A DNA stretch of 64,000 nucleotides from Sorex araneus. Lineage: Eukaryota > Chordata > Mammalia > Eulipotyphla > Soricidae. Both the position numbers and the translations under genes were made by a program. This document shows, in pieces, positions 30,600-42,658 of this stretch. The stretch's first letter is position 1. Every line of letters begins with the position of its first letter. The DNA lies in NCBI RefSeq assembly GCF_027595985.1, contig NC_073305.1, forward strand, positions 24,332,028 through 24,396,027. The letters run 5' to 3'. The notes beneath the pieces were generated by a model. That model saw nothing but the letters and a program-made list of their open reading frames with translations, was not told the origin of the DNA and searched no databases.

Positions 30600-33120
30600 A
30601 AAAAAGATATCTATCTACATATAAGTACATATCAACATATATTTATACAGTGGGTCAATTTGATACAGCACCTTTTATTCCAGAGTAGAATTACTAAATG
30701 TGCCCTGCTACAGCTAGCTGAGTGCTTCTAGTTTTGCTAGGAATCTCCTGCTGGGAGATTGGGGAGGGTGTCCTGGGATAAAAAAGAAAAAATCTCAGTA
30801 ACTCTGCTGTCAACTTGGGAAGAGATTATCAAACCTTGGGCCACTGCAGATGACTAAATTTATCAGGAAAAATAATTGAGTTATTATAAATCAAAAGTGT
30901 AACTGGCTTACTATTTTTTTCTTTGTTCTTGGATTCTTTCCTTATATCCTGCTGACTTCCAAAATGATGACTTGCCACAGGTTACAACAAAAGACACACA
31001 AACAATGGAAATGTGCAGGCAAGGGTAAAAGGTCAAGAGACTGGGTATTTGAGCTATTCGTTTAGCACATTATTTTCCCAGCTGGGATATCTACTGCAAA
31101 ACTGAACGAAGATCAGAAGGGTGCTTCATAAATATATAGGTTAATTCTAGCAATATATTTGAAGTGCTTAGATAGCAAACCTCTCTGTATTTCACTATAA
31201 TGGCCTAGCTTAATTTGTCATCTTTTTTTCCCTTCCTCTTAAAGCATTGCAGAGACTTTAAGATACTCATTGTGAATTAATTTGGGATTTGGCATAATAA
31301 CATTAATCATGCTAAAAGAATTCATTTGACAGTAATGCAGTATAATTAGTGATGTACTAAATCCATTGAGATCTACCAATAATTATAGAATCGTTATTTT
31401 AAAACCTTATATAGGCATTCATTTTTTTTCTTTTTCTTTTCCCTTTCTATTTTGAATCTGAAGCATGTAAAGGCAAAGCCTCAGCTCTTGACAATTTTCT
31501 TTTGAAATATTGGGCAAAGGTATCATGAATAAATCCCAGGAGACTTATCACTAACCTTAGAGGCCCTTTGCTAAGGGTATGGTGTTAAAATTGCCTTTAA
31601 GAAGACTAATCCTGAAGACAGCTGGCCAAGTCACATGGAATTACTAGGAAAACTTCAGAAAATGGCCTGAATAGGCAGAGTTTGATACTCATGGGGCTTA
31701 AAGACTGGTAGAGCGTGATGAAATAACTAGAAAGTGTCTTTAATCTTTTTTAAAGTGCTAACGGTCAATTTGGAGTGGGAAGAAGTGAGGATTGATGGCT
31801 TTTGTGGTGGTAAGATTTTCTAAATCTTAACAGAGTGAAATCTTTAAAACCATCAGATCAAATTGTATAATTTTACATAGCAACAACTGTAGCACAATGG
31901 GCTATATGAGGCTAATTCAAGTGCAAAATCTGGTGACTCACCCAGGTCTAGATTCTGACTTGTCTAAGGAGATAACCTGTTTTCTAAGGAGACAATGTTT
32001 AATTTCATAGGATTTAAGAATAGTGCTTTTCAATATGTGTTTTCAGGCAGAAGTAAGCTCCGGTGTCCTAAGGCCCCCTTTTGCATCTGCAATGTATCAG
32101 GATTGAAAAATATTGTGAATATAGTCACTGAAATGCATTTGAATCAGTTGAGGCAAATTATTGAGAAAACCTTAGACTCCTAGCACGAGGCTAATGTGTT
32201 AGAATTTTTGATTTAAAATGTTATATATCTGTCTGAGACAATAGCTCTTGGCTATATATGGCTACTGAATACCAGAAATATAACACTGGAAAGAAAACTT
32301 TATTTAATGTAATTAAATTTGAGACACGTGACTGAAGTATACTGTATTAGATATCACTTTTGTAAATATTTTTCCTCAGTGGATATATAAAGCCACATAG
32401 TGATTGTATGTGGTCAAGTTCGTTACATTGTTGCATTTGAATGTCTGATAATAGCAAAGGTCTGAGTTTCAGTCCTATATCTTATAGTGCTTAACGGGAC
32501 AGGATGTGTAGAGCATCTTGGTTTCTAAAACGTAACTCTGACAGCTGGGTGTGGTGTAGGGAAGTGTTATCGTCTTGCAGCAGTGTAGTGCCCTTCCTGT
32601 GTACAGGAATGAAGTGAAGAGGAAGTGATGTGAAGATTTAATAGATAGGAAGTGCTTAGGACAATGTGAGGCACGTGCACAGCATTGATGGTGGTGAAAC
32701 GAGCTGTGAAAACACCATTCCTTGATTTCCATGACTGGGATATGGTTTTCTGAGTCTTTAAAAAAAAAAAAAGAAAGAAAGAAAGAAATCGTGGCATTTA
32801 ATTTCACAGACTAGTGATGTACCGAGGAGAGGGCAGTGGCAGCACTCAGCCCCAGTGACAAGGGTGTTTGGTCACTGAAGTTGTTTAGAATTGCTGAAGC
32901 ATGGAGATAATAAAGTGCAGACTTTTAGTCAGTGTGTTTTAATCATGTTAAAATTCTCTGCAAACAATCCAGGCCCTTACCACCTGTTCCTGGATTGAGT
33001 CCTAACCTGGTTGCTCACGACACGCACCTCAACCCTGATAGCTTACTGCCATAGATGACTTTGTGATAACGAAGGTCCAATCTTGCCATTTTTCACTTTC
33101 CCTACCTCAGTCCTCACTTA
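30600..33120. other. Unique-looking noncoding block
   Basis: No SINE or exon recognised over 2.5 kb. A simple A/AAAG tract occurs at 32760-32788. The 110-codon minus frame at 32475-32807 runs through that tract and looks incidental. Confidence 0.4.
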
Positions 33121-33130
33121 TTAATGACTG

Positions 33131-33348
33131 TCACTGCATTACTGTCATCCCGTTGTTCATTGATTTACTCGAGCAGGCACCAGTAATGTCTCCATTCGTC
33201 CCAGCCCTGAGCATTTAGCAGTCTCTCCTTACTCGTTTTTTTCCCAATGACTGGAGGCTATTTTCAGGGTCAGGGGAATGAGACCTGTTATTGTTACTGT
33301 ATTTGGCATTTGGAATACGCCATGGGGAGCTTGCCAGGCTCTTCTGTG
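33131..33348 (-). repeat. Long-form type B element with extra module
   Basis: Reverse-strand copy: CATCCCGTTGTTCATTGATT, then TCTCCATTCGTCCCAGCCCT, and a segment (GCAGTCTCTCCTTACTCG, CCAATGACTGGAGGC, AGGGTCAGGGGAATGAGACC) that is the complement of the module in 24485-24595, then TGTTACTGTATTTGGC and GGGGAGCTTGCCAGGCTCTT. Truncated before the head. Confidence 0.85.
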
Positions 33349-33388
33349 ATCTTCCCTAGTACTACCAGGAGTAATCCCTGAGCACCAT
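33349..33388 (+). repeat. Type A SINE, short body fragment
   Basis: CCAGGAGTAATCCCTGAGCA with flanking ATCTTCCCTAGTACTA. It directly abuts the truncated type B copy, followed by a short ATT run. Confidence 0.6.
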
Positions 33389-33525
33389 ATTATTATTATT
33401 AGTGACTAAAAAAAACCGAAAAACATACCCTGAACACTTACACTCTATCTAGCTAATAGCTAAGGCATTATAATGACCCAAGGCCTTAACATATTTACAA
33501 AATGCAAGACCTTATCATTCTCACC

Positions 33526-33616
33526 AACTCATTTTTTTTGGAGGAGGTCATACCCAGTGATGCTCAGGGCAACTCATTTTTTTTTGGAGGAGGTCATACC
33601 CAGTGATGCTCAGGGT
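33526..33616. repeat. 45-bp perfect tandem duplication
   Basis: AACTCATTTTTTTTGGAGGA...GATGCTCAGGG is present twice in a row (33526-33570 and 33571-33616, differing only by one T in the T-run). It contains the flank and the 3' end of the SINE at 33532-33710. Confidence 0.92.
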
Positions 33617-33710
33617 ACTCCTCAGTGTTCTCAGAGACCAGAGGGAAACTAGGGTCCAAACGCAGGTCAACCACAAGGGTCCTACCCAATGTACTATATC
33701 TCTGGCCTCT
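33532..33710 (-). repeat. Type A SINE, with duplicated 3' end
   Basis: After the duplicated segment: TACTCCTCAGTGTTCTCAGA, CCAAACGCAGGTCAACCAC, GTACTATATCTCTGGCC. The flanking word AACTCATTTTTTT recurs at about 33715, consistent with a TSD. Confidence 0.85.
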
Positions 33711-33719
33711 TACTAACTC

Positions 33720-34430
33720 ATTTTTTTAAAAATTTAATTTTCATTGTAAAGTATTTTAGCCATGTAAAAATGCAGGGAATGTAGCAAAATCCATTTACAC
33801 GTAACTCAGTTTATATTTTGTTAATACTGTGATACAGTTTAGACATTTCCTTCAAATGAAATCTCATAGTGCATGTGGTTTTGAAAACTCTTTTTTTTAG
33901 TCTTAAAATATAGATAGATAGCAGTAAAAAGTTATGTCTGGGCATTTTCATGTTTAAACCTTCAATAGTCTATCATAACTTATAAGATAATTTTCTGCTA
34001 AACCAGCACATTCAGATTAATCAAAAATCTCACTTCAGTTTTCTACTTTCAACTTCTTTTTTCTGTCTGCAGGCTGTCTCTTGAGCAGCTTTTTACATTA
34101 CTAGAATATAGCTGTTATTTTTGTTGTAAATGGATTTGTCTTTCAATGTTAATATCTGTCATCTTTTTCCACCTAAAACTAGGAGCATACTCAGTGATAC
34201 CTTTGAGTAAAACAGAGAGTTGTTATTGCCAAGTGAATTTATTGTTGGACAAAACTTTGGTATATAAAGTTACAATTTTAAGTGTATTTTTAAAATCTCA
34301 TTTGTGTTATCTTCACTGATTTGTAGTTGCTAAGAAATCTTACTGATGTTGTATCTTGTTGACAGAGTCGAAGGCAATAAAGCATTAGGATTAGGCAAAG
34401 GTTATTGGAACATTAGAAATTTGGAGAAAA
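33720..34430. other. Unique-looking noncoding block
   Basis: Nothing firmly recognised. 33955-34060 faintly resembles old L2 but is not called. Confidence 0.35.
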
Positions 34431-34436
34431 GGAACT

Positions 34437-34600
34437 AGAATGAGTTCAGAGGGTAAGGGATTTGCTTTGTATGTATCTGACAGAGGATAGAACTCAGCAC
34501 TCTGTATGGTCCCCTAAGCACTAGCAGAAGTGATCCCTGAGCCTGGAACCAGAAGCAAGCACCTTCTCTTGCCCTTCTACCCCCACCCTTTGCCAAGAAA
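34437..34600 (+). repeat. Type A SINE, diverged
   Basis: AGAATGAGTTCAGAGGGTAA, GATTTGCTTTGTATGTATCT, GTATGGTCCCCTAAGCACTA, AGTGATCCCTGAGCCTGGAA. Pol III boxes are lost. Confidence 0.75.
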
Positions 34601-34609
34601 ACAGAATAA

Positions 34610-35685
34610 GAGGTGAACAGTAACCTTGAATCAGATTGTAGTAGAGAGCAAATTAAATTGAAGCTGACTTTTAGTGTATAGTGTATACTGAGTACTGAGA
34701 AAGAAAGCAGTGCTTTAGAGAAACTAATTTATTCTCTGCCATTGCTAAATTCTGTGATGCTTTAATTATAAATGATTAAAGGTTTTCCCTTAAATGTAGG
34801 TTCAACTGAAAATATAAAATAAATACTGACCCACGAATATATTGGAATTGAGTAATTGAACACTCCTCTCTGGATGGTGTTAAAATATCACTGAAAATGT
34901 AAGCAAGTCACCAGTACTTAGTGGTTTGTGAAAGGGCCATTGAAGATGGATGAGTTAGTGATGGCTTTTAAGTATTTGAGCCTGTTAAGGAAATAGGGTC
35001 CCAAGGGAAGAGCAAGACTGAGCTTTGTTTGTGATTAGAATGAGGAGTTTGGTTTTGGATATATCAAGATGAAAGTGTCAACAGGACAACCATAAGTAAA
35101 TATGTAGTGTACTCTTGAAAACCAAGGCTCTTGGGTGTTATATTCTAGGCTGCTGTAAGAATAAATTATTTTGTTCAAGTAGATGTATCATGAGATCAGG
35201 ATAAGTGGGCCCAATGGGGCATTATATGAGAATGAAACTATTTTCCCAGTTGTACTTAAGAAATTAAACAAGAAGACCAGTGTTCATTTTATTTTTTTGG
35301 CCATAAATCAGTTGAACTTCCAAACAAGAGCTGCCAAGGGTTGATTTCCTCAATTTACAGAATGCATACAAGACTCTTAATGGAGAAGAATAGGATCCTG
35401 GGACCATCATCTCATTACTTCTCCATCAGGTACCATGATCTGGTATGTTGTAAGGATTACCTAATACTATACTTTGCTTGCGAAATTATTTTTGTCCTTA
35501 CAGAGTCGTCAAATCCAGTGTCTAATATTTAGCTATGTTGGATGTGTATAGAAACAAATAAAATTTCTGTGAAGAAACTTAATTATAATTATTCATGTTT
35601 ACCATTCATGCAGATTGTTCTGAATTCTTAAATTCTTAATTCCCAAATTAGTATGTATTTCATCAGTCCTAAAGGAATAATTTTT
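34610..35685. other. Unique-looking noncoding block
   Basis: No repeat or exon recognised; frames are short. Confidence 0.4.
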
Positions 35686-35691
35686 TAAAAT

Positions 35692-35764
35692 ATGCCATGG
35701 GGAGCTTGCCAGTTTCTTCCATGAAGGCAAGATACTCTAGGTAGTTTGCCGGGCTCTCCAAAAG
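35692..35764 (-). repeat. Type B SINE fragment
   Basis: AATATGCCATGGGGAGCTTG...TAGTTTGCCGGGCTCTCC only. It is followed directly by an AT/ATAC low-complexity run (35765-35820). Confidence 0.75.
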
Positions 35765-35837
35765 GCATATATATAAATATACATATCTATATGTATGTAC
35801 ATATATACATATATATTATATTTCCCTTTATGATGAT

Positions 35838-36022
35838 GTGTCTGCGGCCCAGGAATATGTTCGCTCATACACAAGGCTTGGCCTGAGGGTGTGGAAAGTG
35901 GCCGGGAGTGTGGCACTGGTGGGGTAGTGGAGCTCGGCTGCCCAGGCTGGGTCCCTTGGGGTGGGAGGGCTTCACCTGCCCCCCTCTGGGGCACCCCTGG
36001 TTCGGAGTTGTGTGCCATAGCC
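35838..36022. other. Isolated GC-rich segment
   Basis: About 185 bp with several CpGs (TCTGCGGCCC, GGCCGGGAGTG, AGCTCGGCTG, GGTTCGGAG) between AT-rich flanks. It does not match type A, type B or the L1. The 93-codon minus frame through it (35737-36018) is proline/glutamine-rich without a domain. It may be part of an unrecognised retroposon. Confidence 0.5.
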
Positions 36023-36164
36023 CCAAATATATTATTGTATTTAGAGAAGTATTTTTTTGAAGAAGTGCTTGTTAAGTAACCTCATAGGACTAAACTTGCC
36101 CTTCTCTATCATTTTCTTAGCACTTAGAATATATACTATAATTCCTCAGTTGAAAAAGAAAAAC

Positions 36165-36335
36165 ATTTTATGAACAACACTGGGGTGGTTCTGGTGGTAC
36201 CTCCTGTCTCAGAGTTGAGCAGCACTGCATCCTGGGGCCCTAGCAATGAACTACCAGCCCATGTGGCTGAGAAGGGCCAGCAAGGCTCCTGGGTCTCCTG
36301 AGCATCGCTTGAATGATTAGCCCCCACAGGAGTCC
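36165..36335. repeat. Possible old SINE-like fragment
   Basis: CTCAGAGTTGAGCAGCACTG and GGTCTCCTGAGCATCGCTTG resemble parts of the 52191-52445 unit. Weak. Confidence 0.3.
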
Positions 36336-36339
36336 AGAA

Positions 36340-39050
36340 ACAAATAAGGCAACTAAGAACTTGAAGTATTTCTTGAGCTGTAAAACTTCTAACACAACAA
36401 TATTTCTCATCAGAAATAAAACAAGAATAAAAATATCAAGGAGTTGAAAGGAGACTTAGATCTATTTAACTCCCTCAGACATAATAAATGGAAATTAGTT
36501 CATCTATGCTTTTGTTATAGTATGTCCTAACATGTATTTAAATCTTAACTGGGTGGGTGGGGAGGAGAGATATATATGTGCGTATATATAATTATTTATT
36601 TATACATACTTATATATAAATTATATATAATACACAATCATATATAATTATTTATATATTATATATAAATTAATTATTTATATATAAATTAATAAAAATT
36701 AAGGCATTCCTGCATCTCATATGTTTTATGCATAGCAATGGGTGCAATTGCCATTATATTGGTTTCTGGTTTGGAATACATAGTCTTTAAGTTCTATGTA
36801 ATATATGCTTATTAAATGATAAACACAAGTGTGTGAAATAGTTCTAATGAGAGCAAATGATGTATACTCTGAGTCTGGAAACATACAAAGGAAATTTTAA
36901 CATTCAAAACTTCTGTAGCTAAGAACCAGCTAAAACCAGAATACACCCTAAAAATACTGTTACTCACAATTAATCTGTGTGGTATAATGTAGACTCGCCA
37001 ATCTCTGTATTCCCCTGAGCATTTTAATCTTGGATACCATATACAAATATATTTCTGAAAAGTGTATCCCTTAAAGGGTTGATTTTGGTATACAATTCAT
37101 TGAGTCAGTAGTTTCAGATATTTTGCAGGTTTTTAAATACACTCCTAACACCAGCCTGCAGAGAATTACATATTCTATAGCAGAGTAACAAACCAAGTTT
37201 TCTGTATGTATATGTATTCCCAAACCAGATCGTCACCAACTTTGTACACAAATTAAGTATTATTGAATGTATTTTATACTATTGTTTTGAGCCAAAATTC
37301 ATTATTGATAAGATAAAATTTTTTTACCAAAGTAGAACGCATCTTAAGTGTGTGTGTGTGTGTGTTCCATTGGACAGCGATGAATTAAGGTGAATTCATG
37401 TGAGGTGTCTGTACTTTTATTGTCTGTTTTTCAGTAGTTTCATAAATAAAGAGGTTAGTTAACCCCTTATAAAATTATCCATCTTCTCAGTGGACAGGAT
37501 CTGAATAATGAAGATACTTTTTGTAACAAAATTATAACCCACCTTACACTCAGACGCCTACCAATGTATCACCCACCTATTAAGTAATTACACCTTTACA
37601 ACTTTCAGTGTGCCATCAAATATAAAAATGAAAAATATAAAAGCTACTGTATTTCATAAAATGTAAAATAAAAAAGAAAACTACACATTCATATCCTCAA
37701 GAATATATACACTTAAATCTTAACAAATTTCTAGCAAATAAAATCTAACAGTATTTAAAAAGAAAAGAATTAATTATGGTGTATCTTCATATAGCTAAAA
37801 ATACATGAAAAGATAAAACTCTTGAATGATCTTAACAGAAAAGAATTTTTCATTTTTGAAGAATAGATTTTTTAACCCAGTGATTGTTTTCTTCCTAAGC
37901 TCTTGTTTATAACTTAGACTCACTCTCTGAATGTTCTTGTTTTGTGGTTCTGGTTTTTAAGCACTTTTTTTTCAGTAAAAACTGATATGTTGCTCTCGAG
38001 TCATGCTTACATACCATCCACAAATATATATATATATACAGATATATATATATATATAGGTCGTTGATTCATGTGCTCTTTCCCCTAGTCCTTACTCACA
38101 TTTTCCCTGGATATAGAAACGTTTATATCCAATTTAAGCATTATTTTTGGTTTCTTAGACTATCTGTAGTGATTCTGAATAATCTGGTAGAACATGATCT
38201 CATTATTTTCTGTTAACACTTGTTAGAAATTGGGTTAGTTTTAAGAAATGAGTTATGTACACAGATACAGAAAATACTGAAACAAAAGAATCTAATCCTT
38301 TGCAAATTAACACAGTTACATACTGATAATTTTCTCTTAATCTTTATAATATACTCTGAAATGGCCATTTTATTTAGAAGAATGACTTGACAAGGCATGA
38401 TTTTAAAGCAATAACATGAATATTTTTCCTGATACTATTATGCAAATGTATAATATCCTTGAAAAGAAATTCAATTAGCAAACACATTTACAAATAGAAA
38501 GTATTTTTAAATGTTTCAAAGGAAAACAGGGTGAGGACAACAGGTTACTAATGGAGTCTGCTGAGATGAACCCATGTACTAGCCTTACTTTATATTTTAA
38601 TAAATGATTTGTAAGCTAGAGTGCATAGTGAAATCTCTGCGTTTGCACATTACACTAGCTATTCTTATGGATAAATTATAGGACTATCTCACCAGGCTCT
38701 GAGAGTAAGCAGAAAAGTGACCGATGATCTTCAATAAAAATGCATTTTAGGAGGGAAAATGTCCTGAGCTGTAGTTTATAATATGATGGTTACGAACTAT
38801 AACTTATAAGTGAGGAAAGAACAATTTTAGTTGTTATTTGAAAAATACGATTTTAAGCAGAAAAGCCAACAGTCACTTGTCATTATTCATTAATTGTACA
38901 AGAAGTTGTTGAATCCCTTTACGTAATTATAAACACCATGCTACATTCTGAAAATGTAGGGTTAAAAAAAATCCCATAGTAATTTATGCCTTTTTGGTAA
39001 CAGCTAGATTGCTAAACTCTTGCACCCCTCTTTCTCTCCTTTTAAATTTT
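36340..39050. other. AT-rich noncoding block
   Basis: No gene or SINE recognised. Low-complexity TATAT tracts at 36569-36693 and 38023-38058, and a GTGTGT tract near 37350-37364. Confidence 0.5.
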
Positions 39051-39055
39051 TTGAA

Positions 39056-39097
39056 GGCGGGGATGGTGGAGGGTGGGGTGGGGGTGGGGTGGGGGGC
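39056..39097 (+). repeat. G-run tract
   Basis: GGCGGGGATGGTGGAGGGTG, then three GGGG-type runs and a terminal GGGGGG. It has the spacing of a G-quadruplex-prone sequence on the plus strand. Confidence 0.85.
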
Positions 39098-39215
39098 TAT
39101 TCCCAGTGGTGCATGAGGGTTGTCAAATTACAGTGTTGCTGTGGGGTCATGTGGTATCCAGGCCCTCTCACATGACAGGCACTTACTTTTTCATTTAAGT
39201 CATTGCCCTACTCCT
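39098..39215 (-). repeat. Type A SINE-like, diverged
   Basis: CTATTCCCAGTGGTGCATGA, ATCCAGGCCCTCTCACATGA, AAGTCATTGCCCTACTCC follow type A order on the reverse strand, with poor identity. Confidence 0.45.
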
Positions 39216-39579
39216 TATGACCTCTATTGTCCCATCTCTAAAATGTGCTCCCTTGCATTTCACAAGCAAACAAGCTTCCAGTATCTTCCTGTTGCCATTA
39301 TCAATGATGTTAGTGTGGCCTGCTATAGTGTCTGGGCAGTGCTGCTGCATTGCCAATGTTGTTCCTTTATAGTGATTCCTTTATAAGTATATTCATACTC
39401 ATTGTGTTCCATAAGTAAGAAAAAACTCTGAAGACTGCTTCTTTCTAATTATGAATAACAATATATGGCTCATTCTGTTTCCTGTACTATTCATGAGTTT
39501 TTTCTTTTTTTACTGTAAATGACCATGTCATTTGTTATTTACAGTAACTATAGAGTTTGACCACTCAGTAACAGGTCTA

Positions 39580-39778
39580 AATATTAAATAAATTTTTTCC
39601 TTTTTTGGGGGGTCACACCCAGTGATGCTCAGGGGTTACTCCTGGCTTTGCACTCAGGAATTACTCCTGGCAGTGCTTGGGGGACCATATGGGATGGCGG
39701 GGATCAAACCCGGGTCGGCCGCGTGCAAGGCAAACGCCCTACCCGCTGTGCTATTGCTCTGGCTCCAATATTAAATAA
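39580..39778. repeat. 12-bp TSD pair
   Basis: AATATTAAATAA at 39580-39591 and 39767-39778 around the SINE at 39592-39766. Confidence 0.92.
39592..39766 (-). repeat. Type A SINE, young full-length copy
   Basis: Reverse strand: GGTCACACCCAGTGATGCTC, GGGGGACCATATGGGATG, CGGGGATCAAACCCGGGTCG (box B region) and CGTGCAAGGCAAACGCCC retain CpGs lost in most other copies. The perfect TSD supports recent insertion. Confidence 0.96.
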
Positions 39779-39829
39779 TTTTTAAAATATTCTAGTTTAG
39801 GCAACATGGCTACAATATTTTCATTTTTA

Positions 39830-39955
39830 TGGTTTTCATATAGAAAAATTGATGCACCTTCATCGTTCAGTACCCTCCACCGCCATCCTTATGCCACTTC
39901 TATTTCAATCTCCCCCAGTCCCCCCCTCCTTCCACAAACATACACACTGCTTGGT
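39830..39955 (-). repeat. Possible old L1 3'UTR fragment
   Basis: CACCTTCATCGTTCAGTACC and the C-rich CAATCTCCCCCAGTCCCCCC have the composition of the C-rich tract of the intact L1 (11583-11631) in the same orientation. Weak. Confidence 0.3.
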
Positions 39956-40524
39956 AATATTAGTTTTTAAATAGGAATATTGACAGCATTATGGAATCTA
40001 TTTTGTGTGGATTATTTTAATTTGGATAGAAGAATAACAGTGATAGTTTTTATTGGTCATGCTGTCAAATAACATGCTGACACAAAAAAAGTCTGTTGAA
40101 GCAGATTTAATGACTAGGAATTATAAAGTAAAATTTCAGTGAGTCAGCTTCTGAATTTAGGCAGAGTGCAGAGCTCTCTTTTGAGGGGTTTTTGCTCTTT
40201 GATTCTGAGTTAATAGAGAGTGGGGTAAGAAACGGGATGCAGCTAAAATGGAAACTTTTCTGTAATTGACTTTGCATCTATGGGTTCTGCTAAAATTTCA
40301 CAAACTATGATTATATGCAGGATGTTAAATTCTTAATAAATTCCCTAAACCAAAATAACTTTAATCAGTCATTTAAGAATACCACGGAGGCTATTTTCTT
40401 TTGAGAATTGGGTTTTGCTTTTCTTTAATCCCATCAGAGTAGTTGTCTTCTTATTTGTTGTCTTTATCTTTATACCCAAATACATGGTACGTGATATTCT
40501 AGGTAATGTTTCCTTATCTGTCAA

Positions 40525-40715
40525 AAATTGCCTACTATGTGCTAGATTGTTTTAAATGCTTTCCAAATATTAACTTATTAAGCTTTATAGCAATAATGTG
40601 AGTTTTTCCTCCCTTTAAGGATGAATAAATATCTCAAAGTTAAGTCGTTTGTTCAAGATCATACCAATTGGTAACTAATTGACCTTGAATTCAAATCCAA
40701 GTAGTTTGTCTATGC
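40525..40715 (+). repeat. MIR SINE fossil
   Basis: CCTACTATGTGCTAGATTGT, ACTTATTAAGCTTTATAGCA, CCTTTAAGGATGAATAAA and CTTGAATTCAAATCCAAGTA track the MIR consensus from its core to near its 3' end. Confidence 0.72.
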
Positions 40716-41138
40716 TTTAAAATATTTTGGCCATTTCCAGTGAATTTCATTTAAAACTTGGAGAGTAAGTGATTTATATTAAGTAATGTCTGCTGTTGTC
40801 TGTGCATTTTTTTTAGCAGACACAAAATCATATCTATCTTCTTCCTGAAAATATCACTGTCATCCAGGCCCCTATTCTAACATAAAAAGGAAGTTCTTTG
40901 ATGCCATTTAAGAGTTTCCCTTCTTTGATCTCACCTACTTTCCACATTTGCATGTAGAACTGACGGCCATATTTACAATTCCCATTGCCAGGTTCCTCAA
41001 GGCTTCATCTGTGTTCTTGAAGGCATCTTCAAACATAACATCACACACAACTATGACACTCCCACAATCTATGCAGTGACTGGGGCTCTTGATTTGGGCA
41101 GCTCAGACTGGCATAAAAGTATAGTGAAGTTCTGCCAT

Positions 41139-41294
41139 AAAAGAATAAGGGTCCACCGGGTTCGATTCCCAGCATCCCATATGGTCCCCTGAGCACCGCC
41201 AGGGATGGTTCCTGAGTGCAGAGCCAGGAGTAACCCCTGTGCAGAGCCAGGTGTGACCCAAAAAGCAAAAAAAAAAAAAAAGAATAAGGGTCCA
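41139..41294. repeat. 17-bp TSD pair
   Basis: AAAAGAATAAGGGTCCA at 41139-41155 recurs at about 41278-41294 (the leading A residues merge with the SINE tail). Confidence 0.9.
41156..41277 (+). repeat. Type A SINE, 5'-truncated
   Basis: Starts exactly at CCGGGTTCGATTCCCAGCAT, so box B is present but box A and the head are missing, then a pristine body and poly(A). The TSD at the truncation point shows the loss occurred at insertion. Confidence 0.94.
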
Positions 41295-41723
41295 GTAAAT
41301 TTTTGTGCAATAAGAGTTAAGCATTTATTGACTCACACAGGCTAGAGGGCATTTGGTCTGGCTCAATTTAGATGTGTGCAGAATTTGAACTTTGCAGTTT
41401 CTGAATTTAAAGTCTCCTTACTTGGTTGAAAAACGGAAATGGCAATCCCCAGCAGTGTCCAGTTATATCTCTCAGTATCTTTGACTTTTATAAAAAAAAA
41501 TCAGGTATCTGCCAACTTTTGAAACCTATATGGTTTAAACTATTTACCTAGTCTAAACACAATATGCTCTGATGAAAAAAGAACCAGAAGGCACAGAGTT
41601 TTCACTTTCTTGATTGCCATGAGAAGAAAACAAATGAAAAAGAAGATAGTAACTCCCAACAGTGTCTTCTTTAAACACACACACACAAGAATGAGGAACA
41701 TAGAGGCCTAGGATTTACCTCAA

Positions 41724-41815
41724 ATAAGTGAGCACAAGCGTAGCATGTATAAGGCGTTCAGTTTGATTCCAAGAATCCCATGGTCTCCTGAGCACCACTG
41801 GGTATGATCCCTATT
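41724..41815 (+). repeat. Type A SINE, diverged fragment
   Basis: AAGTGAGCACAAGCGTAGCA, GGCGTTCAGTTTGATTCCAA, CCATGGTCTCCTGAGCACCA. Confidence 0.6.
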
Positions 41816-42658
41816 AAAGTATGTTACGTGAAGGTGGCATGGAAGGATTTCACACTGATAAGTCAAATGGCTGTTATTTGTTTAGTGACTTATAGGTACT
41901 ATTCTTTGGACTTGCTAATATATGTTATATTCTTATTTCAATTAACATGAAATTCATATTCAGTAGAACTCAAAAGAACTCACTAAAGTGTATATTCTAA
42001 TGTGTATATGTATACATATATGCATATACTTTTATAGATACACATATTACAACATATTTAACATTTCTGTTGCATTTTTTTCAGTGACTTCAGTATTCTG
42101 TGTTTATCATGGGCTATTTATTATCATTTTGGTTTAATTTATTTAGTAACTAAAATTATGTGAGGATAAATGGAAGTATATTCAATAATTTTTGCGATAT
42201 TATTAATAGAGGTTTTAATGTGTGGCTAGGAAAATATTTGTTAATTAAGCAACAACATTCAGTAGGATTAAATCATAATTAAGTGTGCCTTCAGTTGAGA
42301 AAACTACCACTGGCTGACAGAATTCATGAAGGTGCTAATCTCTCTTTCATTTGAATTTCACTTCCAGGCCCAGAGAAAGTAATTAGCCATTATGGGGGAA
42401 AAGAAGTTTATATATTTTGTTTCCCAATAAAATATTCTTAAATGAGGGAACAAGTGAATTCCTATAAGTAGGCAGAAGAAATTTATCTTTCAAAAAATGT
42501 TATCGAATGTGATTCAGATTCGTAATATTTCAGTGTGTAGCTGTAATCATAAATAAGAAAAAGTCGTTTTCTTAGAAGAAGGGAGATGCATGGTTGAACA
42601 GAGAAGCAATTTATATTTACGTCCCTGAATATGCATCCATTTAGAAAATGGTTAAGAT

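Noticed and set aside
35737-36018. 93-codon proline-rich minus-strand frame in the GC-rich segment
   Set aside because: Half of it lies in AT microsatellite and SINE sequence; no start context, domain or splice sites.
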